Assembly: GCA_020746995.1 (NCBI GenBank)
Contig: JAGPXD010000002.1
Coordinates: 806,001 to 870,000 of the forward strand
Source: Plectosphaerella cucumerina
Taxonomy: Eukaryota; Ascomycota; Sordariomycetes; Glomerellales; Plectosphaerellaceae
Reading direction: 5' to 3'
DNA length: 64,000 bases
A program made the translations under genes and the position numbers. Positions 21,753 to 32,095 of this stretch are shown in pieces. Under the pieces are notes generated by a model, which ran no database searches, was not told the origin of the DNA, and saw only the letters and a program-made list of their open reading frames with translations. How positions within the stretch are numbered: the stretch's first letter is position 1; every line of letters begins with the position of its first letter.

Positions 21753-22733
21753 TCACAGGCTGGTCTCGACCTCCTGCATCGACTTCATGACCGTCCTCAC
21801 TGCCTCTTTGGCGGCCGCCCCCGCCTCCTCGTACGGATGCCTTGGCTTGAGCTTCTGTTCCGCATCGGCGATGCCAGCCAGAGGCGCCGAGTACTGCGAT
21901 ACGGCGTACTTTGTTGACGAGATGCCGCTCTTGCAGGGGCTCTCCGCCAGGGCAGCCTTCTTCTGCAGCTCGAGGGCTTCAGCGTGCTTCCCCTGCTTGT
22001 AAAGCTCGTAGATACGCGATGTCGAGCGAGGGAAGACATTTGCAAAGGCAGCGATGCAGCCGGCGCTTCCTGCGGCAAGACCTCCGATAAGGAAGTCAGA
22101 TTGACCGCCGTAGATTGTGAACTCCTCCGGGGTGAATGTGGCGGCGAGGCGGGTGATCTTGCCGACCGAGGCGCAGGTGAGCTTGACGCCGACGACGTTA
22201 GACTTGCCGTCGGGACGGACGGCGGCTGCGTCGCGCACAATAGCGGTCATGGTCTCAGAGTCGATGTCGACACCGTTTGTGACGCCGGGGAAGTTGTAGA
22301 TGACGATAGGCAAGGGGGACTTTGAGGCGAGCTCAGAGTAGAAACGACGGATGACGGACGGGGTGGTGGCCTTGCCGAAGTATGCGGGCGGGAGGACGAG
22401 GAGATAGTCTGCGCCTGCTGCGGCAGCATCTGCAGCGAGCTCGAGGGTTTGCTTTGTCGAGTGGGCGCCAACACCAGCCATGAGGGGGAAGTCAGGGCCT
22501 ACGGCTTCGCGGGCGGTGGCGATGAGGCGGGCGCGCTCCTCGCGGGTGAGCAGAAATGCTTCAGAGTTTGTGCCAAGGATGACGAGGCCAGAGAGGCCTG
22601 TGGTGGAGAGGTACTTGAAGTACTGGGCCTGGGCGGCGAAGTCGATCTCGTCGTCCTGGAAGAAGGTGATGGCGGGGGCCCAGACGCCGCCGGCGGGGAC
22701 CGAGGGCTTGGGAGAGGTAGCCTGGGTGGACAT
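21753..22733 (-). CDS. DapA-family (dihydrodipicolinate synthase-like) class I aldolase
   Basis: 326 residues from ATG 22733 (MSTQATSPKPS). TIM-barrel pyruvate-Schiff-base enzyme: GTNSEAFLLT aligns to the GTTGE substrate loop, Tyr in PIVIYNFPG, and the Schiff-base Lys in VVGVKLTCASV. The C terminus with PLAGIADAE is typical of the family. Fungal members include 4-hydroxy-2-oxoglutarate aldolase and L-threo-3-deoxy-hexulosonate aldolase (galacturonate pathway), besides dihydrodipicolinate synthase-like proteins. Sequence inspection cannot pick among these. The frame stays open upstream to 23021 and would add 96 Arg-rich residues resembling a mitochondrial presequence, but I prefer the internal start because the core begins right after it. 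It lies 360 bp upstream of the P5CR-like gene on the same strand. Confidence 0.88.
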   Translation of the reverse strand: MSTQATSPKPSVPAGGVWAPAITFFQDDEIDFAAQAQYFKYLSTTGLSGLVILGTNSEAFLLTREERARLIATAREAVGPDFPLMAGVGAHSTKQTLELAADAAAAGADYLLVLPPAYFGKATTPSVIRRFYSELASKSPLPIVIYNFPGVTNGVDIDSETMTAIVRDAAAVRPDGKSNVVGVKLTCASVGKITRLAATFTPEEFTIYGGQSDFLIGGLAAGSAGCIAAFANVFPRSTSRIYELYKQGKHAEALELQKKAALAESPCKSGISSTKYAVSQYSAPLAGIADAEQKLKPRHPYEEAGAAAKEAVRTVMKSMQEVETSL

Positions 22734-23263
22734 GATGATGGGAGATGAGGTGAGGTGAGCTGGAGTGACGAGATGGTTCTGAACGAGTGCCAGGTGGCCG
22801 TTGTTGGAAGCTGTGGTGATGTCGTCGAGATGGACGTTGGATGGCGGGGTACAAGTATTCGGCGACACGACAAACGCCCCGCGCCGACCGGAGCGGGGCG
22901 GGGCCAGGTCGGCGGGCGAGTCCCGACGCTGTCGGATGCGCTGCCGAGTTCCCGTGAGGGCAACCAAGGGCCGGCGAAGGCCGGTGATTGACAGGGCGAA
23001 CCGTAAGGTACTCGATGCCACAGAAGCTGACTAGTATGCCCATGCAGCTTGCAGTACACTGATCCTTTCGCCGGCCGGCTGCCGAGAAGAGTCACGATGC
23101 TCGGAAGACATCCGATCTCAAAATTGCGTCAGACTTGGCAATCCGCCGACCTTTTCGGTGCCAAGATGTCGTCTCCGAGAGGGTGTCGGCCGAACGTCCG
23201 ATTGCCGAGCATGACAGAGACTACAAGGAAACAGGGCGCGATACCAGTCATGGCCCTCGACCG
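22734..23263. other. Intergenic between aldolase and Zn2Cys6 factor
   Basis: About 530 bp. It includes the open but probably non-coding leftward extension of the aldolase frame (to 23021). No other signal seen. Confidence 0.35.
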
Positions 23264-24621
23264 TTATGTCAGTCGATGCACAACGTGGCCCAGGTTCGAT
23301 GGATGCCAGTCGGCATTGAGACCCTCGAGCTCCCACAGCAACTCCCGCCACATGTCGCCCTCATCGCCCTCCCTCTGATCGAGAGCCAGCCTCCGCAGCC
23401 ACATGACGATGGCCGTGTAGTCGCGCACCACGCGCCGCCGCGAGAACCACGCATCCAGCCGGCCCAGCAGGCCGAGCCAGTACCCAAACATCCACATCGC
23501 GCGCTCATCTCCACGCAACAGCTGATCCCGGAACGGCGTCTCAAGACGGCCAAAGAACTGCATATATGCATTGACGTTCTCCAACTCGGGAGGGATCAGG
23601 CGCGTTGCGTACAGTGCGTGGATCGCCTCGTCCAACATGTCGTCGGTGTTGCGCGGTTCGAGAGCGACAAGGCGCGTCCACGCCGGCGGCAGAGGGATGG
23701 CTTCCACGTCATCGCCGGCTGCGGCCTTCAAGCCACCATCGGACTGCTCGTACATCGGCAGCAAGACGCTCTCCCTCATGAAGCGCAGTGAGACGATGAA
23801 GAGTGGGCGGAAGCCGAGGAGGATGTTGATCCAGCCGAGCCGGGCAGGGTCAGAGCTGAAGACCCACGAGGCGGCGGGGTCTTCGTCGGTGAGCTCGGTG
23901 AAGGCGAGGAGGTTGAGAAATATGCACGTCATGAGTAGCGCGTCGGACCGTTCCTTTGTCAGTGGCTCCTCGAGAGAGGACTGGAACGCACGGAGGGTGA
24001 GGCTCTGCTGGTACATCTCGGCGACGCGATGAGGGCCCGGACTGGTGGAGTGGTGGCGAAGGAAGCAGGCCGACGCCGAGAGGATGCCCGTCAGCAGGTG
24101 GGGGTACCGGCATGCCATGTCCCAGACGGTGCCTAAGGGCGCGCCAGAGAGCATGTGCTCGTGGTTCTCGTTGAAAAACTCGAGGAGGACGCCGGCCGGA
24201 GTGCCGCCGTACTTGGTCGCGCAATCAACGGGCAGCACCGCCCGGACAGTCGACTGCGCGGACAAGCTTCGCGGAGACGGGACTAGGGCAAGATCAGGGT
24301 CGGAGCTTTCATCTGAGCGCGGGCTCTTCGTCTGCCGCGCGGACGTCAAACCCGTCGTGTCGTAGAGGCATGGCCTGTTGTTCCTCACGCAGCGGCGACA
24401 AGCCGGGCGGATCTCATCGCACTGCAAGACCACGTGGAGCGTCATGTTAGCGATGAAAAGATGAGAAGATGCACAATCGCGGCCTCGCTGCCCACCTTGA
24501 CCCTTTTCGTCTTGCAGCCAATGCAGCCGGCGCGCGTCTTGGAGTGGAACTTGCGCTTCTTCTGCTCCCGCACCTTGGGAGCTGCCTCGCCAAACGAGAT
24601 GACCTGGAACTGGGCCGGCAT
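23264..24621 (-). CDS. Zn(2)Cys(6) transcription factor
   Basis: Exons 24621-24496 and 24421-23264, 427 residues; the 74-bp intron falls inside the DNA-binding domain between VK and CDE, a common place for an intron in these genes. The binuclear zinc cluster is complete: Cys33, Cys36, Cys43, Cys50, Cys53, Cys60 with spacing C-x2-C-x6-C-x6-C-x2-C-x6-C (CIGCKTKRVK then CDEIRPACRRCVRNNRPC). Basic residues precede it (REQKKRKFHSKTR). The remainder looks like the helical fungal transcription-factor domain found in sterol- or C6-type regulators. Nuclear regulator expected; targets unknown. Its position upstream of the aldolase and P5CR-like genes on the same strand makes them candidate targets. Confidence 0.93.
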
Positions 24622-25325
24622 GGTTTCCGATGGACGATGCCTTGGGGGTCGCTGGAAGAGGTAAACGAGATGGCCGACGAGGGAGGTGAGGGGGAGAGGA
24701 GGATGTTGGTCTGGTGAAGGGGTGAAAGCGAGACACGAGCTGAGGCGATCACGGCGCTAGTCCAGAATAAGTAAACGAGCATGCTGGCCACAGTGCCGCC
24801 TCCTTTCTAATTCTTTAGGACAACTTCCTACCGCAATACGTGGTATTTGCCTGTTCTTCCTATCTCACTTACTGTCATTCGTGCCGGGTTCCAAACTCCT
24901 AAAGTCACGATGACACAACCCCACTCATGATCTTTCATCTCTGCATACCATCCCGGGGAAGTGCACCTCCTCGTCTAGAGTCTTTTGGCACAGTCCTGTT
25001 CACCGCTTCAAGGGTCGGTGCCACGATTTACCATGACGTTTTTGCCCTCATGGGAGGCTGGAGTCTGCTGGTTCGTCCATTGAGTCACGTCGATCGACTC
25101 CCGAGTAGGTTCGGCCGGCGTGACGGATGAGCCAGCGATTGGATCGGAAGCTTTGTGCGTTGTTGGCGGCGACTCGATGTCTGCTTTATCGGGATAGGGA
25201 GCATCCCACCATTCCCTCCACTCCTCCGGGATAGGAGGAGGTGGCTCCCTTTCCGCCAGCCATTCTTCGTATTCAGGGTCGCCAGGAACATACGGGAGAC
25301 GTCCGACCTGCTTCAGCGCTCTGAT
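24622..25325. other. Intergenic, nothing recognised
   Basis: About 700 bp with no supported frame. It holds the Zn2Cys6 promoter and the 3' region of the kinase-like gene. Confidence 0.35.
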
Positions 25326-26507
25326 TCAACCGTGTCTTTCTGAGATCTCATTGAATTCATCTCGTTCGGTATACTCGGCGTGAGAGAAAGTTGCCTCGCC
25401 CCAGGCGTCGAAGAGGGACACGTCGTCGATCCACTCGGCGGGAAACCACCCCTGAAAAGTCGTCCATGTGTCGATGTCGCCCCAGCTGATGGGGTGAAGC
25501 GGTCTGGGCAGCTTTTGTTGGATCTGCCATCCAATGTTGCTGTAGCACGCGACATCGGATAGAGAAAAGTCCGAGATGACGACCCGGTTGCTGTCGTGTT
25601 TGATGAGGAAGTTGGAGGGTTGCCTGTTGAGATGAGCGATGCCCATGTGTCCAATCCTTGACATTGTGTCCATGATGCTGTGAAAGATCTTCAGGCGCTT
25701 CTCCTCGTCTTCGTACGGCTTCATGGGTCGAAGGATGTGGATTCCCGAGTGATCGACGGTCTCGTCACAGAACTGTGACAGCGGTGACCCGTCGATGAAC
25801 TCCAACAAGATGATTCGGACTGGTCGGAATGGATGAGGGAAAAGCCTGGCTGGCTTGGGGGCCTCATCGAACAACTTTCTCTCGTAAGCCTCCTTCTTCT
25901 TGGTTTTTTTCTTATCCTTCAAGGACATGAATGACTTTCTGAGGTGGGCCCGCGTCACATCGGTAGTCCAGGTGCCGAAGAAGCCAGGCACAATGTCGGG
26001 CTTGTCTAAGTAGGTCCGGTTCTTGTCCATCCGGTGGCCATGAAGGTGAATGTATGCGGCTGCCTCTTGGGCGTATTCGCGGTCGGCAGCATCCACCATG
26101 TCATGCGTGTTGCGATAGTATAGAGGGTCGAAGATCTTGGCAACGACCTTTTTTGGGCACGCATGTCCCATCTTCTTCCACACGTCGGGATCAGGTTCCA
26201 GAACAGAGCAGAGGACGACTTGGGCTCCTTCACTTGTGCAGGACAGCCGATATTCGATCTTGACCCGAGCAGTCTGATTGTAGGGAAACCAGCTCGGCAG
26301 AGGGACGATAGATGGTTCATGCCTCTCGCGTGGATGTCGAGCGAAAGTGATCTCATTATAACTTAGGTGGCTGACGTCTTCGGGAGCGAGGTCTTTGACA
26401 CTAGGTGTCTTGGGGTGCTTGTAGTCAGGCTTCCCGAATGGCTCTGGAGGACGGTGGCTTCTGAGAGGCAAGATGATGCCCCGGGTGTAGAGCTGAACAA
26501 CCGACAT
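25326..26507 (-). CDS. Fungal protein-kinase-like protein with altered catalytic motifs
   Basis: 393 residues, single exon. Kinase-fold landmarks appear in order: beta3 Lys in KKVVAKIFDP (about residue 122), an Asp/Glu-rich helix C (DAADREYAQEAAAY), a hinge-like RIILLEFIDGSPL, the catalytic-loop equivalent GIAHLNRQPSNFLI and the DFG equivalent VVISDFSLSD. The HRD motif is HLN (catalytic Asp replaced by Asn) while the loop Asn is kept, and DFG reads DFS. A Lys-rich insert (LKDKKKTKKKEAYERK) sits between lobes. It is therefore probably a pseudokinase or an atypical small-molecule-kinase-like protein. Fungi hold many such uncharacterised genes. No signal peptide. Confidence 0.75.
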   Translation of the reverse strand: MSVVQLYTRGIILPLRSHRPPEPFGKPDYKHPKTPSVKDLAPEDVSHLSYNEITFARHPRERHEPSIVPLPSWFPYNQTARVKIEYRLSCTSEGAQVVLCSVLEPDPDVWKKMGHACPKKVVAKIFDPLYYRNTHDMVDAADREYAQEAAAYIHLHGHRMDKNRTYLDKPDIVPGFFGTWTTDVTRAHLRKSFMSLKDKKKTKKKEAYERKLFDEAPKPARLFPHPFRPVRIILLEFIDGSPLSQFCDETVDHSGIHILRPMKPYEDEEKRLKIFHSIMDTMSRIGHMGIAHLNRQPSNFLIKHDSNRVVISDFSLSDVACYSNIGWQIQQKLPRPLHPISWGDIDTWTTFQGWFPAEWIDDVSLFDAWGEATFSHAEYTERDEFNEISERHG

Positions 26508-26728
26508 GATGAGTTGAGATGAAATGGGCCCGAGTTGGTGTGGTGTCTTTAGTAGATTTTCAAGGTGCTAAGGCATGTTGGAAGAGAAGCCAGGCTGCCT
26601 TTTGTAGAATTTGATGAAAGAATTTGTGTTGTGGGGTGGCTGATGTTTGGCTGAACGCCTCGGTTTGATCTGGAGAGTCGCTGATATGTCAAACGATTAG
26701 GGGAAATAAGCTTTTGTGTACTTATATG

Positions 26729-26808
26729 TACTACTACGATTTGTAGAATTTTACTTTGATTTGTATTCTTTCACTTCGATTCGTGAACTTTTACTTTGAT
26801 TCGTGAAA
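26729..26808. repeat. 20-bp imperfect tandem repeat
   Basis: Three clear 20-bp units at 26749-26768, 26769-26788 and 26789-26808 (type TTTTACTTTGATTCGTGAAA), plus a degenerate one just before. It lies in AT-rich DNA between the divergent kinase-like gene and the copy-2 pseudogene. Confidence 0.85.
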
Positions 26809-26844
26809 TCCGTTGCTCCCGGGCCCAGTCCACAGAAACACCTG

Positions 26845-26850
26845 TATAAA
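26845..26850 (+). promoter_or_regulatory. TATA box upstream of the copy-2 pseudogene
   Basis: TATAAA lies 108 bp before ATG 26958, so the broken copy may still be transcribed. Confidence 0.4.
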
Positions 26851-26957
26851 CCCCTCTATCGCTCAGCCCTGCCTACCAAGATACCACAAGTCATGCAGCG
26901 CGCCTGAACTATCTGGCAGTGTGTCCAAGAGCATGAGGCCACCATACGCCGCATGGA

Positions 26958-27608
26958 ATGGTGGCCGCGAATACCCACCAGACTTTCTCAGCACAGTACT
27001 GGCACTGGAAGGGACGTATGCTGGCTCTCGACCTCGCCTCCGACCACCTACAATTCACGCCCATGCATGCGGCATACGGAGCGGACGACGAGACTGTCTC
27101 AGTTCAGCACAATATCACCCACATCCACTCAGTCGTGGACAGGATCATGCAGCAAGCTTTCCCCGCGTACTGGGCGGCACCAGAGTTCTCCTCGACCGTC
27201 GTTATGCCGGCTGGCCGCGGAGAGCCTCTGGAAGACACCCAGTACTACGACAAGGTGAAGGTCAACGCCAAGCTCAAGAACCTTCTTTCTCAAACTACGG
27301 CCAAGAAGAGAGGGCCCAAGAACGATGCAGAACGGGTCAAGGACCTCGAGAGAAAGATCGCCGACCTGGAGCACATGATGCGCACTGAAGAACCAGCCGA
27401 GTACTAAGAGACTCGGTTGGACCGAGCAGTGATGATCTGGACCAAACCAAACACCGGCCAAGCGCCAAGCACCGGCAACGGCAACGGCTGGCCCGGCAGC
27501 GAAAACGTCCGTCTTGCGGCCTGTGGCGAAGAAAAGAAGGTCAGCATCGTTGCCGATGCTATCCCAAGCTTCAAGCAGGGCTTCTCACCCCGCCACTTGG
27601 CGCCCTGA
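26958..27608 (+). pseudogene. Truncated, stop-interrupted relative of the 11.5-kb coiled-coil gene (copy 2)
   Basis: The first 149 codons (MVAANTHQTFSAQYWHWKGR onward) match copy 1 in order: YWHWKGRMLALDLASDHL against YWPWTGRQLAELFASDEL, HIHSVVDRIMQQAFPAY against HIYNVVDRVLAEAFPGY, then a Lys/Glu-rich coiled coil. A TAA at 27405-27407 ends the frame. Without any shift it reopens and continues with LDRAVMIWTK and VRLAACGEEKKVSIVADAIP then SFKQGF, again matching copy 1 (MDRAIVLPK, VRVVACGVVKKVGIVADAIP then GFKQGF), until a second stop at 27606-27608. The C-terminal third of copy 1 is missing. No intron of workable size could remove the TAA. The upstream 149-residue product could still be made; otherwise this is a decayed duplicate. 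Confidence 0.8.
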
Positions 27609-28051
27609 GGAGAGAGGCTCGGGGAAGAAGAAAACAGTTTTGAGAAGGAAAAAAAAGCTCCTTTTATACTCATCCTGGCTGGGAGTCACTGACGTACCTG
27701 CCACCATACCGATCCATCTGATTCACTAGTCGAGCGCCTTCCACAATCGAACTGCAGTATCAGCTCGTCTAGTGAGTCAACCGATCCACCATATCGGCTT
27801 CTCCTTGTCACTTGATTAACTGGGCACTCAAAGAAGCCACTGACCAGACAGTTTGGCTGGCAAGTACGCATGTATTACATCTGATCTGAACGACCAGCTC
27901 TGCAAGACCACACCATGAGCTTCCTGCCTCAAAGTACCGGCACATCGGGACAAATGTCCATCCAGATATCCCAAGCCCATCGTCATGCCATGCATACCAT
28001 CTTCAAAGTGCCATCCCTTCAAATTAACCCTGAGACGGCACCTCCTCCACC
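27609..28051. other. Intergenic, nothing recognised
   Basis: No frame or repeat supported. No match to the missing C-terminal third of copy 1 is visible in any frame. Confidence 0.35.
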
Positions 28052-28638
28052 TCAACGCGATCCAGAATGGATCTGAGCAGCAGTGAAATGCGTCCTGCAG
28101 TGAAACTTGCGGTACCCATGGATGCTCCCAAAGTTCGGACAATGGAACTGCTTCCCTCCGTACCTCGAACACTCGCCATACGTCCGTCCATCAAGACCGT
28201 ACCTGCACGCTCAGTCAGTCCCCTCTATCCCATCCTCGTCAAGTACTCACATCTTGTAAGGGTGGCCCCTATCTTTGTAAAGCGCTACCACCCCCAGTCA
28301 GCATCTCATCTTACCCATCGGCCGACGATCGACTCACTCCAGTGGAACAGCGGGTTATTAGTCCAATGCATCTCAAACTGCGTAATGCCATCGGGATCCT
28401 CGCCCAAACCGCAGTTGCCATTGCAGCGCACGCCCGTTTTTCTGCCACTGACGTCGCTCTGCTTGTTCCAGGAGCCGACACGGCCCACGTCCGCGCAGGA
28501 TGGGTCGCCGGCGTAGACGGCGTAGCCCTCGCTTTGACCGCCCCAGAAGTCCTGAATGTCCACGGCCCAGACGTAGAAGTCGGCCTTGGACAGATGCAGG
28601 GAGGTGAGGAGGGTCGCGAGGATGACGAGGGGCTTCAT
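28052..28638 (-). CDS. Small secreted cysteine-rich protein
   Basis: Exons in reading order 28638-28338, 28284-28251, 28202-28052; 161 residues. The middle exon is only 34 bp. The introns (53 and 48 bp) have GTGAGT donors and keep frame. The signal peptide is about residues 1-19 (MKPLVILATLLTSLHLSKA). The mature protein of about 142 residues is aromatic-rich (FYVWAVDIQDFWGG) and has six cysteines: DPSCADV, RCNGNC (two), GECSRY, FHCPNF and FHCRTHF, enough for three disulfides. The size, secretion signal and even Cys count fit a candidate effector or antimicrobial-type secreted protein, but I recognise no family. On this strand TATAAAA at 28753-28747 lies about 110 bp upstream of the start. Confidence 0.8.
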
Positions 28639-30353
28639 TTTGATTGAGAGGTGAAGATGATGACGTGAAGGGGTTGATGGGTATGTCTGAATGCTATGGC
28701 TGCTTGCTTCGTTCGAGTCGTAGGACCAGGCAGAGCATCGTCCGGCTTTTATACAATTCCAGATGCCTTTGCACTGCCGTCGACTTGTTCATCTTCGCAA
28801 CATATGTCCAGTCTTGGTCAAAAGAAGCTCGTCCGGGTTGACCTCCCAAGATGTGCTCTTCATCCCTGATCCTGCATCGGCCTCGCCGATCAACATCATT
28901 CGATTTTGTACCTCTGCCGCCGTGTGAAGCGCAACAGGTGTCGCGAGAAGCCAAGCACAAGTAATCCACAGCGGATGAGGAAGGTCATCATGCCCATGCC
29001 TGTTCACCGAGCACAAAAGCAGGTCGTACTGCTGACCACCCAGGTCCTTCAAGGCGGGGCTGGCGTTCCTTGCCTCTGCCGTTTTGACGATACTTGCTTG
29101 GCGTCAGACAAGATCCAACGGACCACTCACAGTCTTTGGGGAAGCACTGTAATGTGGTGATGCATACGTAGGGCTGAGCAGATTGGCTACTTTGCGAGAC
29201 TCTGAAAATCCAGACCCTCGTCTACCTTAGCCGCTGGACCCTGGACACTGCGGTGGTGTACCAGTTCCACCTCGTATCGAGGCGGAGGCCAGGACGGCCA
29301 GCCGGAAGAAACATTATGTCCTAAAAGCAAGACTGCAGTGATATTGGAAGCGAACTGATGGCTGTTGAATGAGGCAGGTGGAAGATGTTGAGCTGTGATG
29401 TCTTGCGTGGCGGATGGGAGTGGAGAGGGAGATGCCCTGCTACGCAGATAGGCGCCCGGAGGCGACGAGTCTAACGAAGCAGTAGATCTGAAGACCTGTC
29501 AATTCACTTCGGCCGGTGATCTCCTGCATTGATCGACCTCCAGCATTGGCCGACCTAGTGCATTGGTCGATCTACTGCGTTGATCGATCTACTGCATCGC
29601 ATGGTTTGATGGGTCTGTTCATCGCCTACCACAGGATCATCACAAAAGTTCACTAGGCCACTGGGTACTTCCAATGAAGTCTTCATTCCTCTAAAGCCTA
29701 GAGGCAAATCTCCTCGACACTTCTCTCGAAGCCGGAGGCCGCGCAGTCGGATCTGTCCCAAGACGGACAGACCCCGACATGGCAGCAAGTCATCCTCCCC
29801 TCCCTCCCCTGGGCCTCTTTTCCCCCTAAGGCCTCCTCATCCGTGATCGATACATTGGAGAATACAAACAGGCAGCGTCAATGCTGCTTTTCTTTTCCAA
29901 GATCCATGGCCCGCGTTCACCGACGCGGCCATAATACTCCGGTGTCCCTAACCGTTCCGTCGCCCATGTCTAAAATCGTTTTTGTGGTGGTGATGTACCT
30001 CTATGTACAGGGCGTTGGGAGCCTCTAGATCGGAGCTCGTAAGACATTAAGTGAAAAACAAAACAGGACGTCGCTTTTCCGGCGATCGGGGTCGTCTGCT
30101 GGACGATCTATGGGTGTGTGGTGTGTTGCCCAAGGAGAGAATAAACAGAAATGCCTGAAGAGGCGGTCGCTGAGGGGGGGCTCATCGAGCGGAGCGCAAG
30201 GAGTGACGTTGGGTGGGGGTATCTCAGTGTTTGCAAAGAAAAAACGGAGGCGAGCGGGTGTTACCCGAACCGCGAGAAGAAATGAAAGAATGGATGGATG
30301 TGACGCATGTTCCTCGTGGTAGATGGGTCGTGAATGGCATCATATGCGGCGGC
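28639..30353. other. Intergenic region with a 17-bp repeat array
   Basis: About 1.7 kb without a supported gene. The only structure is the 17-bp tandem array at 29524-29599. Confidence 0.4.
29524..29599. repeat. 17-bp tandem repeat, 4.5 diverged units
   Basis: Units at 29524, 29541, 29558 and 29575 with consensus CTGCATTGATCGATCTA, then a partial unit CTGCATCG. The units differ from each other at several positions, so this array is older than the others. No terminal inverted repeats were found around it. Confidence 0.9.
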
Positions 30354-32095
30354 TCACTTCTTCAACCCCATCTTGTCGACGAGGTTGCGCCAGAAGCGGC
30401 CCTTGCGGTCCTCGCTCTGTGCGCGGGCCATGAAGGCGTCGCGCACCATGGGACCGACAATGTCCTCGTCACCGCGGGCAGGGAACTTGCCGTCGGCGTC
30501 GACCAGGCGGGGGATGAGGGCGGCAGCAACAGCGGCGGGCGGCGCGGCGATGGTGACGCTGGCGCTGTCGGAACGAACGCGACCGCGGCCACGACTCCGG
30601 CTCCTCGACGCGCTGGCACTGGCAGCCTGGCGCACCGAGACGAAGGAAGGCAGAGCGTCGTCCGTCTTGGTCCGCAGGTCGGGAACGAGCTTCATGGTGC
30701 GCTCGTGGGCGTCGCGCCACTCGCGGTCGATCTCGGCCCACTTTGCCTCGGTCAGGGCGTAAATCTTGGACGTCTCGCCGTAGTTCTCGCCGGTGCGCAC
30801 GATGTGCTTGGTGAAGTTGATGCGCGCCGCTTCCCAGTCGGAGCAGAGCTGCTGCAGCGACTCGAGCGAAGGCGTCGCCGGCTGATAGGGCTCGGGGGTG
30901 ATGTTGAAGTTGGCGTGGCCCAGGCGGTCGGACCACTCGTCGTGTTCCCTGAAGAAGGCGGGAAGGGGTGACATTTGCTGGGAAGTCGATTCCTGGAGGC
31001 CGCGGAAGGAGGAGATGGAGGGCTTCGCGCTGATGACGGGTGTCGGCGCGTAGGATGCGGGCACCGACGGCGGCAACTCGGCCATGCAAGGCGAGGGCGC
31101 AATGGTAGGAGACTGAAGAGGCGACTCTTGCGGCGCATCGGGAAGACGGGCGAGGAGAGGAGGAAGAAGGGGCGTAGTGGCCATGGCGCGATCGCGTTCG
31201 ATGCTGGCGCGCTCGTTGTTGGCCTTGTCGACGTCAATGGTCGAGGGCGCGGCGACACTCTCCCGGCTTTCCCAGAAGGAACGGGCAGGCGTCGGGGGCA
31301 GCGAGGGCTCGTTGGTCCGGTCCGGGACGTGGCGCGAGGGTGCAGAAAGCGAGGAAGAGCGGCTGGACGTGGCACGCGACATGCCCTGCAGTGCCTTTTC
31401 GAAGGTCCAGTCGGGGGCGGTGGGCGAGCTCATCTGCGAGCGCGACTTCTTGACGGACCGCAAACGCGACAGGCTGGGGAACCTGGTCTCCATGCGCGAA
31501 ACGAAGCCGGGGAAGTCAGACCTCTTCCTCTCTGACGTCTGCGAGTAGTCGGGCTCGCTCATGAAGCCACAGTCGTCGTAGTCGATGCCGTCAAAGTCGG
31601 CGCCGTATGCGCTCATAATCATGCCGTGCTCGCGGTGGATACAGTGGCCGTCACCTAAGCATTGGTGTTAGCAGGGCCAAAGGTAAACAGGGAGTCAGAG
31701 GACTCACAGAGGCAGTGGTACAAGTCGAATTGGTCAGAAGCGATGGTTTCCTCGTACTCGCGCTCCATGGGGTCCTCCTGCACGTCCGGCAGCTGGCGAA
31801 GTGCCGACTTGTGGGACTGCGGCGCGGACAGAGGGGCCGATGGGGGCGGCATCGGGGAGACTGGGCTATCGGCGCACAGAGGCGGGACGTCGATGGACGA
31901 TGTCGAGCTTGAGTAGCGTTGGTGGCCGCGGGTCGAGAAGGTCGGCGTAACAGGGGAACCAACGTCGGAGGAGGACGAGTTGTGTGTGTAGTAGACGTAC
32001 TGACGGTCACCGTCCGTCTCGACGGCGTGCACGTCCATCTTCTTGCGTTCCTGGACAAGCTGCGGCAGCAGTAATGGCTTCAGTTTAGGTGACAT
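30354..32095 (-). CDS. Ser/Pro-rich protein of unknown function
   Basis: Exons 32095-31708 and 31654-30354, 562 residues; the 53-bp intron splits a Cys codon and joins DLYHCL to CDGHCIHREHG. The start ATG (MSPKLKPLLLPQ) is in CACCATGTC context. The first half is disordered, Ser/Pro-rich with many SP sites. The join creates a compact YHCLCDGHCIH motif that could bind metal. Residues about 400-500 form a helical, better-folded segment (LCSDWEAARINFTKHIV, EAKWAEIDREWRDAHE), followed by a Ser-Arg patch (SASASRSRSRGRGRVRSDS) and a helical C terminus (DAFMARAQSEDRKGRFWRNL). It has the look of a conserved fungal regulatory or scaffold protein; no named domain recognised. Its upstream region is exceptionally long. 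Confidence 0.78.

Noticed and set aside
22734..23021. N-terminal extension of the aldolase frame resembling a mitochondrial presequence
   Set aside because: Arg-rich but low-complexity; the internal ATG directly precedes the conserved core. Not excluded.
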